From Candidatus Mediterraneibacter pullicola (lineage in GTDB: Bacteria > Bacillota > Clostridia > Lachnospirales > Lachnospiraceae), in NCBI GenBank assembly GCA_019117065.1, contig DXAK01000027.1, forward strand, positions 1 to 64,000: a stretch of 64,000 nucleotides of DNA, in the 5' to 3' direction. Under the pieces are notes generated by a model. It ran no database searches, was not told the DNA's origin, and was given only the letters and a program-made list of their open reading frames with translations. How positions within the stretch are numbered: the first letter of the stretch is position 1; every line of letters starts with the position of its first letter. The translations under genes and the position numbers were made by a program. Below, piece after piece: positions 33,389 through 41,405 of the stretch.

Positions 33389-35168
33389 ATCAATGCAAGG
33401 CTTAAAGAGAACTCATCGCTGTGGGGAACTTTCCGCGGCAAATACAGGGGAAGCAGTGACTATCATGGGATGGGTGCAGAAAAACAGAAATAAAGGAGGC
33501 CTTGTGTTCGTTGACGTGCGTGACCGCTCGGGGATCGTGCAGATCGTGTGTGACGAGGCAAATACAGATCCGGCGCTTCTCGAGAAGGCGGCTTCCCTGC
33601 GCGCAGAGTATGTTGTCGCAGTTGTGGGTGAGGTGGCAAAGCGCTCTGGTGCGGTAAATGACAAGCTTTCCACGGGAGAAATCGAGATACTGCCAAGCGA
33701 GCTGCGCATTTTATCCGAAGCGCAGACACCGCCATTCCCCATTGAGGAAAATTCAAAGACAAAGGAAGAAGTACGTCTGAAATACCGTTATCTTGATTTG
33801 AGGCGGCCAGATCTTCAGCGTAACCTGATGCTCAAGAGTCAGGTAATGACGTTGACGCGCCAGTTTTTCGCAGAGGAAGGATTCCTCGAGGTAGAGACGC
33901 CGATACTTGGGAAAAGCACCCCTGAGGGGGCAAGGGACTACCTTGTGCCCAGTCGCATCCATCCGGGCAATTTCTATGGACTTCCCCAGTCCCCGCAGCT
34001 CTACAAGCAGCTTCTTATGTGCTCGGGGTTTGACCGCTATATCCAGATTGCCAGATGCTTCCGTGATGAAGATTTAAGGGCGGACCGGCAGCCGGAGTTC
34101 ACACAGATCGATATGGAGCTGTCGTTTGTCGATGTTGATGACGTGATCGACGTCAATGAGAGATACCTTGCAAAGCTCTTTAAAGAGGTGCTGGATGTGG
34201 ACGTACAGCTTCCAATTCAGAGAATAACATGGCAGGAGGCGATGGACCGTTTCGGTTCTGATAAGCCGGATCTGCGCTTTGGTATGGAACTTCAGGATGT
34301 CACAGATGTGGTGAAAGGCTGTGGCTTTGGTGTGTTCACAGGAGCCATAGAAAATGGCGGCAGTGTGCGTGGTATCAATGCCAAGGGGCAGGGAGCGATG
34401 CCGAGAAAGAAGATTGACAAACTGACGGTCTTCGTTAAAGATTACGGCGCAAAAGGTCTTGCATATATTGCGCTTCAGGAGGATGGAACAGTGAAGTCAT
34501 CCTTTGCGAAGTTCATGACAGAAGAAGAGATGTCGGCGCTTATCGAGACTATGGGAGGAGAGCCGGGCGATCTGCTCTTGTTCGCGGCGGATAAAAATAA
34601 GATTGTATGGGATTCTCTGGGTGCGCTGCGGGTGGAGCTGGCGAAAGACCTTGATCTTCTTAATAAAAATCAATTCCGCTTTGTGTGGATTACAGAATTT
34701 CCTCAGTTTGAGTGGAGTGAGGAGCAGGGACGTTTCGTAGCTATGCACCATCCGTTCACTATGCCCATGGAAGAAGATCTTCCGCTTCTTGACAGTGATC
34801 CGGGTAAAGTGCGCGCGAAGGCATATGATATTGTACTCAACGGAAATGAGATTGGTGGAGGAAGCGTCCGTATCTTCCAAGACGACGTGCAGGAGAAGAT
34901 GTTCGAGGCACTTGGATTTACGAAAGAACAGGCACACAGCCAGTTCGGATTCCTTATTGATGCGTTTAAATACGGGGTTCCGCCCCACGCGGGATTGGCT
35001 TACGGTCTTGACCGTCTTGTCATGCTCATGGCTAAACAGGACAGTATCCGTGATGTGATTGCGTTCCCGAAGGTGAAGGACGCGTCCTGCCTCATGACGG
35101 AAGCTCCAGGCGCAGTTGATGACAAACAACTGGCCGAGCTGGGATTAGAGATCCGGGCAGAGGAATAA
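33381..35168 (+). CDS. aspS: Aspartyl-tRNA synthetase
   Basis: 595 residues, the bacterial form. An N-terminal OB fold (VTIMGWVQKNRNKGGLVFVDVRD) is followed by the class II core with motif 1-2 (PQLYKQLLMCSGFDRYIQIARCFRDEDLRADRQPEFTQID), the bacterial GAD insertion (about 300-420) and motif 3 (GLAYGLDRLVMLM). GGAGG lies 6 bases before ATG 33381, inside the end of hisS. Whether it is discriminating or also charges tRNA-Asn cannot be decided here. Confidence 0.95.
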   Translation: MAESMQGLKRTHRCGELSAANTGEAVTIMGWVQKNRNKGGLVFVDVRDRSGIVQIVCDEANTDPALLEKAASLRAEYVVAVVGEVAKRSGAVNDKLSTGEIEILPSELRILSEAQTPPFPIEENSKTKEEVRLKYRYLDLRRPDLQRNLMLKSQVMTLTRQFFAEEGFLEVETPILGKSTPEGARDYLVPSRIHPGNFYGLPQSPQLYKQLLMCSGFDRYIQIARCFRDEDLRADRQPEFTQIDMELSFVDVDDVIDVNERYLAKLFKEVLDVDVQLPIQRITWQEAMDRFGSDKPDLRFGMELQDVTDVVKGCGFGVFTGAIENGGSVRGINAKGQGAMPRKKIDKLTVFVKDYGAKGLAYIALQEDGTVKSSFAKFMTEEEMSALIETMGGEPGDLLLFAADKNKIVWDSLGALRVELAKDLDLLNKNQFRFVWITEFPQFEWSEEQGRFVAMHHPFTMPMEEDLPLLDSDPGKVRAKAYDIVLNGNEIGGGSVRIFQDDVQEKMFEALGFTKEQAHSQFGFLIDAFKYGVPPHAGLAYGLDRLVMLMAKQDSIRDVIAFPKVKDASCLMTEAPGAVDDKQLAELGLEIRAEE

Positions 35169-35176
35169 AAAAGTAC

Positions 35177-35205
35177 TTGACAAATCAAAAAAGGACAATT
35201 AAAAT
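35177..35205 (+). promoter_or_regulatory. Promoter of the tryptophan transporter operon
   Basis: TTGACA 35177-35182 and TAAAAT 35200-35205, 17-base spacer, close to consensus and only 8 bases after the aspS stop. Confidence 0.75.
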
Positions 35206-35214
35206 AAAGCACAT

Positions 35215-35486
35215 CAAAAGCAAAAACCGATGAGAGAGAAGAGTAAGTTTTAAAAGAAATCTCAGAGAGCAGCAGGCGGTGGGATTGCTGTATGGATTTT
35301 AATTCTGAATGGACTTTCGAGGGCGGTCTGAAATGAAAAGAGTAGGCACCGCCGGGAACCGAACCCGTTATCAATCAGGAGCGTATGTTAGTACGTGAGC
35401 AGAGTGGACATCAGTCAATTTGAGTGGTACCGCGATAATAACTTGTTTATTACCGTCTCAAGCTATAGAGCTTGAGGCGGTTTTTG
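35215..35486 (+). promoter_or_regulatory. T-box riboswitch with UGG (Trp) specifier
   Basis: The leader has the canonical T-box parts. Stem I carries the AG bulge segment CAGAGAG and apical GGCGGUG loop (35264-35290), and its 3' side reads GAA-UGG-ACUUUCGAG, placing the specifier codon UGG at 35310-35312. The T-box sequence GAGTGGTACCGCG is at 35422-35434. A terminator follows: arms 35452-35463 and 35470-35481 (12 pairs, one wobble) and five T. Uncharged tRNA-Trp should pair with UGG and the T-box and stabilise the antiterminator. Specifier reading is by pattern from other T-boxes. Confidence 0.92.
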
Positions 35487-35494
35487 TATTTCAA

Positions 35495-35643
35495 GTTCAG
35501 CCATGTATGGACACGGGCGCAGGTCATGCTTGCATGAATCTGCGGATGTATCCATACATGGGAGGAGCGCCGGTACATGAGCAAAACAGCGGCAAAGCCG
35601 TAGTAAGCACAAAGTGCGGTTTTGCGAATGGCGCGTGCTGAAC
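35495..35643. repeat. Dispersed intergenic repeat, copy B (long form)
   Basis: Bounded by GTTCAGC (35495-35501) and GCTGAAC (35637-35643), 149 bp. The right end TTTTGCGAATGGCGCG matches copy A at 21735. Inside, CCATGTATGGA (35501-35511) and TCCATACATGG (35551-35561) are perfectly complementary around a CATGCTTGCATG hairpin. It lies in the transcribed leader between the T-box terminator and trpX. Confidence 0.65.
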
Positions 35644-35737
35644 GAGAAAAAGTACTCCGGGAAGGATGCGCACTCGCACAAAAAACATGTCATCCAAGTC
35701 TTTGCTTTTGTAAAAAACAAAAAAGGAGACGAAAACT

Positions 35738-36769
35738 ATGAAAAAGAAAGTATTGGCAGTGATTTTGGGAGCAGCGATGACAATGAGCCTTGGGGCGTGC
35801 GGTTCTTCCGGCGGTTCGGGGAACTCAGCGTCTGGGCAGGATTCCTCAGGAGAAAAAACGTACACCATTGGTATTTCACAGTTTGCGGAGCATGGTTCTC
35901 TTGACAATTGCCGGGAAGGGTTCATTGAGGGACTAAAAGAGGAAGGGATCGAAGAGGGGAAAAACCTGACCATCGAAGTAAAGAACGCGGCGGCGGACCA
36001 AGGGACGGCAAAACAGATCAGTGATACATTTGTATCCGACAAGGTGGATCTGATCTGTGCTATTGCCACACCAAGTGCGCAGGCGGCGTACAATTCAGCG
36101 ATCGATACGGATATTCCGGTGGTTTATACGGCGGTGACTGATCCTATAGCAGCTGAGCTGGCTGACGAAAATGGCACTCCAGTGGGAAATGTGACGGGAA
36201 CAAGCGATGAACTCCCGATCAAGGCTCAGCTTGAAATGATCCGTGAGATGCTTCCGGATGCAAAGAAGATTGGTATTATGTACACGACGAGCGAAGTTAA
36301 TTCAGTGTCCGCTCTTGAGACATACAAGGAGCTGGCAGGAGACTATGGATTTACCATTGTGGATAAGGGCGTTACGCAGACGGCGGATATTTCTCTTGCC
36401 ACGGATGAGATCCTTGAAGAAGTGGACTGTTTGACAAATCTGACTGACAATACGGTAGTCAATTCTCTGGCAACCATTCTCGACAAAGCAAACACAAAGA
36501 AGATCCCGGTATTTGGCAGCGAGATCGAGCAGGTGAAAATTGGCTGTCTTGCGGCGGAAGGTTTGGATTATGTTGAGCTTGGAAAGCAGACGGGACGGAT
36601 GGCCGCGAAAGTGTTAAAGGGAGAGGCAGAGGCGTCTGAGATGAATTATGAGACCATTACAGAACCGGGATATTATGTAAATACAGCGGTGGCAGAGAAC
36701 CTTGGCATCACAGTGAGCGAGGAATTATTAGAGACGGCCGCAGAGAGTTTTGACAGCATTTCTTCATAG
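35738..36769 (+). CDS. trpX: Tryptophan ABC transporter substrate-binding lipoprotein TrpX
   Basis: 343 residues. Lipoprotein signal MKKKVLAVILGAAMTMSLGAC with the lipobox Cys at 21, then the ABC_sub_bind fold seen in IGISQFAEHGSLDNCREGFIEGL and TAVTDPIAAELA. Proteins of this family with a permease and ATPase downstream and a tryptophan T-box upstream are the TrpXYZ uptake system. Substrate assignment rests on the UGG specifier rather than on binding residues. AAAGGAGAC precedes the ATG. Confidence 0.85.
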   Translation: MKKKVLAVILGAAMTMSLGACGSSGGSGNSASGQDSSGEKTYTIGISQFAEHGSLDNCREGFIEGLKEEGIEEGKNLTIEVKNAAADQGTAKQISDTFVSDKVDLICAIATPSAQAAYNSAIDTDIPVVYTAVTDPIAAELADENGTPVGNVTGTSDELPIKAQLEMIREMLPDAKKIGIMYTTSEVNSVSALETYKELAGDYGFTIVDKGVTQTADISLATDEILEEVDCLTNLTDNTVVNSLATILDKANTKKIPVFGSEIEQVKIGCLAAEGLDYVELGKQTGRMAAKVLKGEAEASEMNYETITEPGYYVNTAVAENLGITVSEELLETAAESFDSISS

Positions 36770-36841
36770 AAGCAGAAAAGACTTCATAAGGGTAATAAGC
36801 ATAAGTGAGAAAACAATAGCAGTCGGAGGCGTTAGGACGAT

Positions 36842-37723
36842 ATGGGAATTTATATGACAATATTAGAACAGGGGCTGATATATGGCATTCTTGCCCTTGG
36901 GGTGTATATTACTTATAAGATTCTGGATTTTCCGGATCTTACGGTGGATGGAAGCTTTCCGCTTGGCGCGGCGCTGACAGCCACCATGATCACAAACGGG
37001 GTAAACCCTTATCTGACGCTTCCGGCGTCATTTCTGATCGGGGCTGCCGCAGGGGTATGTACAGGCTTGATTCACGTAAAATGCAAGGTGAGAGACCTGC
37101 TGTCTGGTATCATCATGATGACGGCGTTGTGGACGGTCAATCTCCGTCTGGCAGGTACGGCGAATGTGCCGATTTTCAGTAAGGACAGTATTTTTGATAA
37201 TGATTTTATCAACGGAGTGATGCCGGAGGCTTTGTCCGGCTGGAAGAAGCTAATCGTGATCGCAGTCATTACAGTGGCGGCAAAACTTCTTTTGGATCTG
37301 TATTTAAAGACAAAGTCGGGATTTCTTTTAAGAGCGGTGGGCGACAATGAGATTCTTGTAACGTCGCTTGCGAAAAATCAAGGAAATGTAAAGATACTCG
37401 GGCTTTCCATTGCAAATGGCCTTGTAGCGCTGGCCGGATGCGTTTTCTGCCAGGAGCAGAGAGTCTTTGAAATCTCCAGCGGAACCGGGGCGATCGTTAT
37501 TGGACTGGCCAGTGTCATCATTGGCACGAGCCTGTTCAAGAATCTAACAGTGATGAAAGCGACCACGGCAGTCCTGATTGGTTCGGTGATCTACAAGGCG
37601 TGCGTGGCCGCGGCGCTGAAATTCTTTGAACCTCAGGATATGAAACTTATTACAGCGGTTCTTTTCCTTATTATACTGGTGATCGGGATGGAACGCAGGA
37701 AGAAGGTGAAAAAGCATGCTTGA
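36842..37723 (+). CDS. trpY: Tryptophan ABC transporter permease TrpY
   Basis: 293 residues with about nine hydrophobic segments, of the branched-chain-amino-acid-type permease family (BPD_transp_2): LGVYITYKILDFPDLTVDGSFPLGAAL near residue 20 and the conserved GDNEILVTSLAKNQGNVKILGLSIANGLVALAG. It forms the membrane channel for TrpX-delivered substrate. It overlaps the ATPase gene by 8 bases. Confidence 0.85.
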   Translation: MGIYMTILEQGLIYGILALGVYITYKILDFPDLTVDGSFPLGAALTATMITNGVNPYLTLPASFLIGAAAGVCTGLIHVKCKVRDLLSGIIMMTALWTVNLRLAGTANVPIFSKDSIFDNDFINGVMPEALSGWKKLIVIAVITVAAKLLLDLYLKTKSGFLLRAVGDNEILVTSLAKNQGNVKILGLSIANGLVALAGCVFCQEQRVFEISSGTGAIVIGLASVIIGTSLFKNLTVMKATTAVLIGSVIYKACVAAALKFFEPQDMKLITAVLFLIILVIGMERRKKVKKHA

Positions 37724-38489
37724 ACTAAAAGGGATCGATAAATATTATAATCCGGGTACGGTCAATGAGATGTGCCTGTTTGATGGGTTTAACCTGACCG
37801 TGAAGGACGGCGAGTTCGTATCGGTAGTGGGGAGCAACGGCTCTGGGAAGACTTCCATGCTCAACATCCTCTGCGGAAGCATTCCGGTGGAACACGGTAG
37901 TATTGTGATGGATGGACAGGATATCACGAACATGAAAGAGTACAGGCGGAACCGCAGGATCGGCAGGGTATACCAGAATCCTGCTATGGGCACATGCCCA
38001 TCCATGACGATTCTGGAAAATATGTCTCTAGCGGATAATAAAGGGAAATTCTATGGATTGGGAAGAGGCGTTAACAGAAGCCGAAAGGAGCATTACCGTG
38101 AACTTCTTGCCCGGCTCGGTCTGGGATTGGAAGATAAGCTGGATGTTCTTGTGGGATCGCTTTCCGGCGGGCAGCGTCAGGCAATGGCGCTTCTAATGTC
38201 TACTATGACAGACGTGGATTTTCTTATCTTAGATGAACATACCGCAGCGCTTGATCCGAAAACAGCAGAGATCATCATGGAACTGACCGATCAGATCGTA
38301 AGAGAGAAAAATCTGACTGCGGTTATGGTGACGCACAACCTCCGCTATGCCGTTGAGTACGGGAACCGCCTGCTGATGATGCACCAAGGGAAGATCATGC
38401 TGGATCTGGCGGGAGAAGAGAAAAAGGCGGTAAAAGTAGATGACATCCTTCAGCAGTTCAATGAGATCAGTATCGAGTGCGGGAACTAA
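37716..38489 (+). CDS. trpZ: Tryptophan ABC transporter ATP-binding protein TrpZ
   Basis: 257 residues. Walker A GSNGSGKTSMLN (about residue 40), signature LSGGQRQAMALLMSTM, Walker B FLILDEHTAALD. The Walker B reads DEHTAALD instead of DEPTAALD, a usual variant of this transporter group. It powers the TrpXY importer; start ATG 37716 lies inside the end of trpY, implying coupled translation. Confidence 0.88.
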   Translation: MLELKGIDKYYNPGTVNEMCLFDGFNLTVKDGEFVSVVGSNGSGKTSMLNILCGSIPVEHGSIVMDGQDITNMKEYRRNRRIGRVYQNPAMGTCPSMTILENMSLADNKGKFYGLGRGVNRSRKEHYRELLARLGLGLEDKLDVLVGSLSGGQRQAMALLMSTMTDVDFLILDEHTAALDPKTAEIIMELTDQIVREKNLTAVMVTHNLRYAVEYGNRLLMMHQGKIMLDLAGEEKKAVKVDDILQQFNEISIECGN

Positions 38490-38525
38490 GGGCATGGAAA
38501 GAAATCAAGTATACTAAGGAGAATT

Positions 38526-39431
38526 ATGACATTACAACAATTAAAATATATTGTGACAGTTGCAGAAGCAGGAACTTTTAGCAAAGCGGCAAAAATGTTA
38601 TTTCTTTCTCAGCCAAGTCTCACAAAAGCAATAAAAGAGCTTGAAAAAGAAATGGACATCATTATTTTTGACAGGACTAATAAAGGCGTGTCTGTTTCAA
38701 AAGAAGGAGAAGTTTTTTTGGGATATGCAAGACAGGTATTGGAACAGGCTGCATTGCTTGAGGAAAAATATAAAATCCATGCAGGGGGAAAACAAGAATT
38801 TAGGGTTTCGACTCAGCATTATTCATTTGCTGTCAACGCCTTTGTCGATTTGATAAAAGAATGCGGCGGAGACGAATATGACTTCAGTTTACGGGAGACA
38901 CAAACTTATGCCATTATTGATGACGTTTCCCGGATGAAAAGTGAAATCGGGATTTTGTATTATAATGAATTTAATGAAATAGTGATCAAAAAGATACTCA
39001 AAGTAAATGACCTTAAATTCACAGAATTGTTTACCGCTCAACCCCATATATTCGTAAGTTCTGGCAATCCTCTTGCAAAACAGCGCTTAGTTACGATGGA
39101 AGATTTAGTCCAATATCCTTATCTTTCTTATGAACAGGGAGAACATAATTCTTTTTATTTCTCTGAGGAAATTTTCAGCACTACTATACGTTCTAAAAAT
39201 ATCCGTGTCATGGATAGAGCCACTCTTTTTAATTTACTTATCGGTCTTAACGGATATACGATTTGCAGCGGTGTGATTGATAAAGAACTTAATGGAGAAA
39301 ATATCGTTGCCATACCACTCAAGGCTGAAGGAGAAATGCATATTGGTGTGATTACGCATAATAAAGCTGTGTTGAGTAAACTTGGCTCTTACTATATTAA
39401 AGCGTTAAAAAAATATACTGTTTCCACTTAA
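38526..39431 (+). CDS. LysR-family transcriptional regulator
   Basis: 301 residues. The winged helix at residues 1-60 (MTLQQLKYIVTVAEAGTFSKAAKMLFLSQPSLTKAIKELE) is typical LysR; the effector domain follows. Base composition is clearly more AT-rich than the trp operon before it (runs of A/T at codon third positions), a state shared with the methyltransferase gene downstream, which suggests the pair was acquired together. The target is probably the MetE-like gene at 39549 and its effector may be homocysteine or a related thiol; both are inference. Confidence 0.88.
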   Translation: MTLQQLKYIVTVAEAGTFSKAAKMLFLSQPSLTKAIKELEKEMDIIIFDRTNKGVSVSKEGEVFLGYARQVLEQAALLEEKYKIHAGGKQEFRVSTQHYSFAVNAFVDLIKECGGDEYDFSLRETQTYAIIDDVSRMKSEIGILYYNEFNEIVIKKILKVNDLKFTELFTAQPHIFVSSGNPLAKQRLVTMEDLVQYPYLSYEQGEHNSFYFSEEIFSTTIRSKNIRVMDRATLFNLLIGLNGYTICSGVIDKELNGENIVAIPLKAEGEMHIGVITHNKAVLSKLGSYYIKALKKYTVST

Positions 39432-39548
39432 CTTATAATCGCGTTGATATAGATAAAAGTTATAGAGAAACGGTGATTTTATATATTTTACAACAGATAT
39501 ACATTGTGGTGTAATTATTGCATAATAAATGGAAGCGAGGAAACAGCA

Positions 39549-40661
39549 ATGTATAAAGAAAACGCACCTTTTAAATATGATTTTGTAGGAAGCTTTTTAA
39601 GGCCTTCTAATCTTAAGAGGGCAAGAGCTGATTATGCAGAAGGAAACATTACGTTTGAAGATTTGACAAGAATCGAAAATGAAGAAATCACAAAACTGAT
39701 TGCAAAACAAAAAGAAGCCGGATATCATGTGATCACAGACGGCGAGTTCAGACGTAGCTATTGGCATCTTGATTTTATGTGGGGATTTAATGGTATCGAG
39801 CATATTGAGCTTGACCACGGATATTTCTTTCATGGGGAAGAAACCACTCACGGATCTATTGCTATATCGGGCAATATAGATGGGAAAAACCATCCGTTTG
39901 TAGAACATTTTAAATTTGTGAAACAATTTGAAGATGAAAATACAGTGGCAAGACAGACAATTCCTGCGCCAGCTCAGCTTTACGCAGAACTGTTTCGCGA
40001 AAAAAACGGAGAAAATACGGTAAAATATTATCCTGATGATGAAAAGCTTATTCAAGATATTGCCGCCGCATATAGAACAGTCATTGCAGATCTTTATGAA
40101 GCCGGCTGCCGTAACATCCAGTTTGATGATTGTACTTGGGGGCTGTTCTGTGATAAGAAATATTGGAATGGCAGGCAAAATGCTGAGACCGAACTCAAGG
40201 AAACTGCGGAAAAATATCTCCGTTTAAATAACCTTGCTCTTGAAAACAGACCTGCCGACCTTGTAATTACTACACATGTATGCCGCGGTAATTATCATTC
40301 CACGTGGGCTTCTTCCGGCGGATATGAGCCGATTGCAGAAATTCTATTTGGCGGCGAAAATGTTGATGGATTTTATTTGGAATTTGACGATGAGCGCTCC
40401 GGAAGTTTTGAACCTTTACGTTTTGTTCCAAACAATAAGAAAGTTGTTCTTGGATTATTGACTTCGAAATCGCCTGTTCTTGAAGATGAAAGAACAATTA
40501 TTGAGCGTATTCATGAAGCCGCACAGTTTGTACCCCTTGACAACCTCTATCTGAGCCCTCAATGTGGTTTTGCTTCCTGTGAAATTGGAAATAAATTGAC
40601 GGATGAAGAGCAGTGGAAAAAATTGGCTCTTGTAAAGCAGATTTCAGAAAAAGTCTGGTAA
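39549..40661 (+). CDS. Cobalamin-independent methionine synthase II family protein (MetE C-terminal like)
   Basis: 370 residues, the size of the YxjG/YxjH-type proteins that match only the C-terminal catalytic half of MetE. FDFVGSFLRP-like opening, EEITKLIAKQKEAGYHVITDGEFRR, the metal-site region IQFDDCTWGLF and HVCRGNYHSTWASSGGYEPIAE are visible, with His and Cys residues (HVCRGN, SPQCGFAS) that bind the zinc activating the thiol. It may transfer a methyl group to homocysteine or act on another thiol; without the MetE N-terminal half the donor may not be the usual folate. AT-rich like the LysR gene upstream. Confidence 0.85.
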   Translation: MYKENAPFKYDFVGSFLRPSNLKRARADYAEGNITFEDLTRIENEEITKLIAKQKEAGYHVITDGEFRRSYWHLDFMWGFNGIEHIELDHGYFFHGEETTHGSIAISGNIDGKNHPFVEHFKFVKQFEDENTVARQTIPAPAQLYAELFREKNGENTVKYYPDDEKLIQDIAAAYRTVIADLYEAGCRNIQFDDCTWGLFCDKKYWNGRQNAETELKETAEKYLRLNNLALENRPADLVITTHVCRGNYHSTWASSGGYEPIAEILFGGENVDGFYLEFDDERSGSFEPLRFVPNNKKVVLGLLTSKSPVLEDERTIIERIHEAAQFVPLDNLYLSPQCGFASCEIGNKLTDEEQWKKLALVKQISEKVW

Positions 40662-40695
40662 ATGCTTTCAAAAGGGCGATTTGTTATTTCAGCAT

Positions 40696-40974
40696 TTACT
40701 CATCCCATCCTTCATAAAAGCGGATGTTCACGGAGATATTTCTCACAATATCTCCTTCCTCCACTTCGATATCGCTGATATCGGAGACATACGGGAATAT
40801 TGGGTTTTCTTCCTCCAATTCTACGGTGATCCAGTTCCTTGCCGCTTCGTTGGCATTGTCAATAGCGTCGTCCAGTGTGTCGCCGGACGCCTCACAGCAC
40901 TCAAGATCAGGGAAAAATGCGTGATAACTGCCGTTTTCTTGTTTGCGGAACACCGCGGGATATATGAATTTCAT
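40696..40974 (-). CDS. HicB-family antitoxin-like protein, solitary
   Basis: 92 residues. MKFIYPAVFRKQENGSYHAFFPDLECCEASGDTLDDAIDNANEAARNWI is the HicB partial RNase H-like fold, and the C-terminal acidic tail follows. The ATG at 40974 has AAAGGAGAAG upstream. No HicA toxin (a roughly 60-residue dsRNA-binding protein) is found on either side, so this is a solitary HicB-like protein. The C-terminus lacks an obvious DNA-binding HTH or RHH domain. Confidence 0.8.
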   Translation of the reverse strand: MKFIYPAVFRKQENGSYHAFFPDLECCEASGDTLDDAIDNANEAARNWITVELEEENPIFPYVSDISDIEVEEGDIVRNISVNIRFYEGWDE

Positions 40975-41072
40975 AGTTTGCTTCTCCTTTATTTTAATAG
41001 TCAGGCACACGAGGATAGTATAGTATAAATAGATGGAAATAGCAAGTCGTCTGCCTTTGTGAAAAAAAGTTG

Positions 41073-41101
41073 TTGACATTTAAAAATACTTATAGTATAG
41101 T
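41073..41101 (+). promoter_or_regulatory. Promoter of tRNA-Gly
   Basis: TTGACA 41073-41078, TATAGT 41096-41101, 17-base spacer. GTTCCG and CGGAAC arms just after it (41108-41124) form a small leader hairpin. Confidence 0.7.
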
Positions 41102-41134
41102 ATCTATTGTTCCGGTCAACGGAACAGAGGAAAT

Positions 41135-41207
41135 GCGACAGTGGCTCAGTTGGTAGAGTACGACCTTGCCAAGGTCGGGGTCGCGGGTTCGAGCCCCGTC
41201 TGTCGCT
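41135..41207 (+). tRNA. tRNA-Gly (GCC)
   Basis: 73 nt; acceptor arms GCGACAG and CTGTCGC pair perfectly. The anticodon stem CGACC/GGTCG holds loop TTGCCAA, giving anticodon GCC. The T-arm reads GCGGG-TTCGAGC-CCCGT. The discriminator is T and the CCA is not encoded. Confidence 0.96.
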
Positions 41208-41213
41208 CTGAAG

Positions 41214-41244
41214 AAGCACTTGAGGTCTCAAGTGCTTTTTTTGT
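41214..41244 (+). terminator. Terminator of tRNA-Gly
   Basis: AGCACTTGA and TCAAGTGCT pair perfectly across GGTC and are followed by seven T residues. Confidence 0.85.
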
Positions 41245-41405
41245 TTCACGGGCCGGTTCAAAGGGCTGTATTATAGGGAATTGGAGCAGGCTTGCGCTTT
41301 ATTCTGTTCCATGTGCGGGAACGTGGAGACAGGGGTTTTTTGAGTGTGATTTTTGTGCTATACTATGTACACTGGTGTTGCACAATGATAGGAAAGAGGT
41401 ATGAT

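Noticed and set aside
35590-35737. A small plus-strand frame from 35614 overlapping trpX
   Set aside because: It starts inside repeat copy B, has no ribosome site and runs across the trpX signal peptide in another frame.
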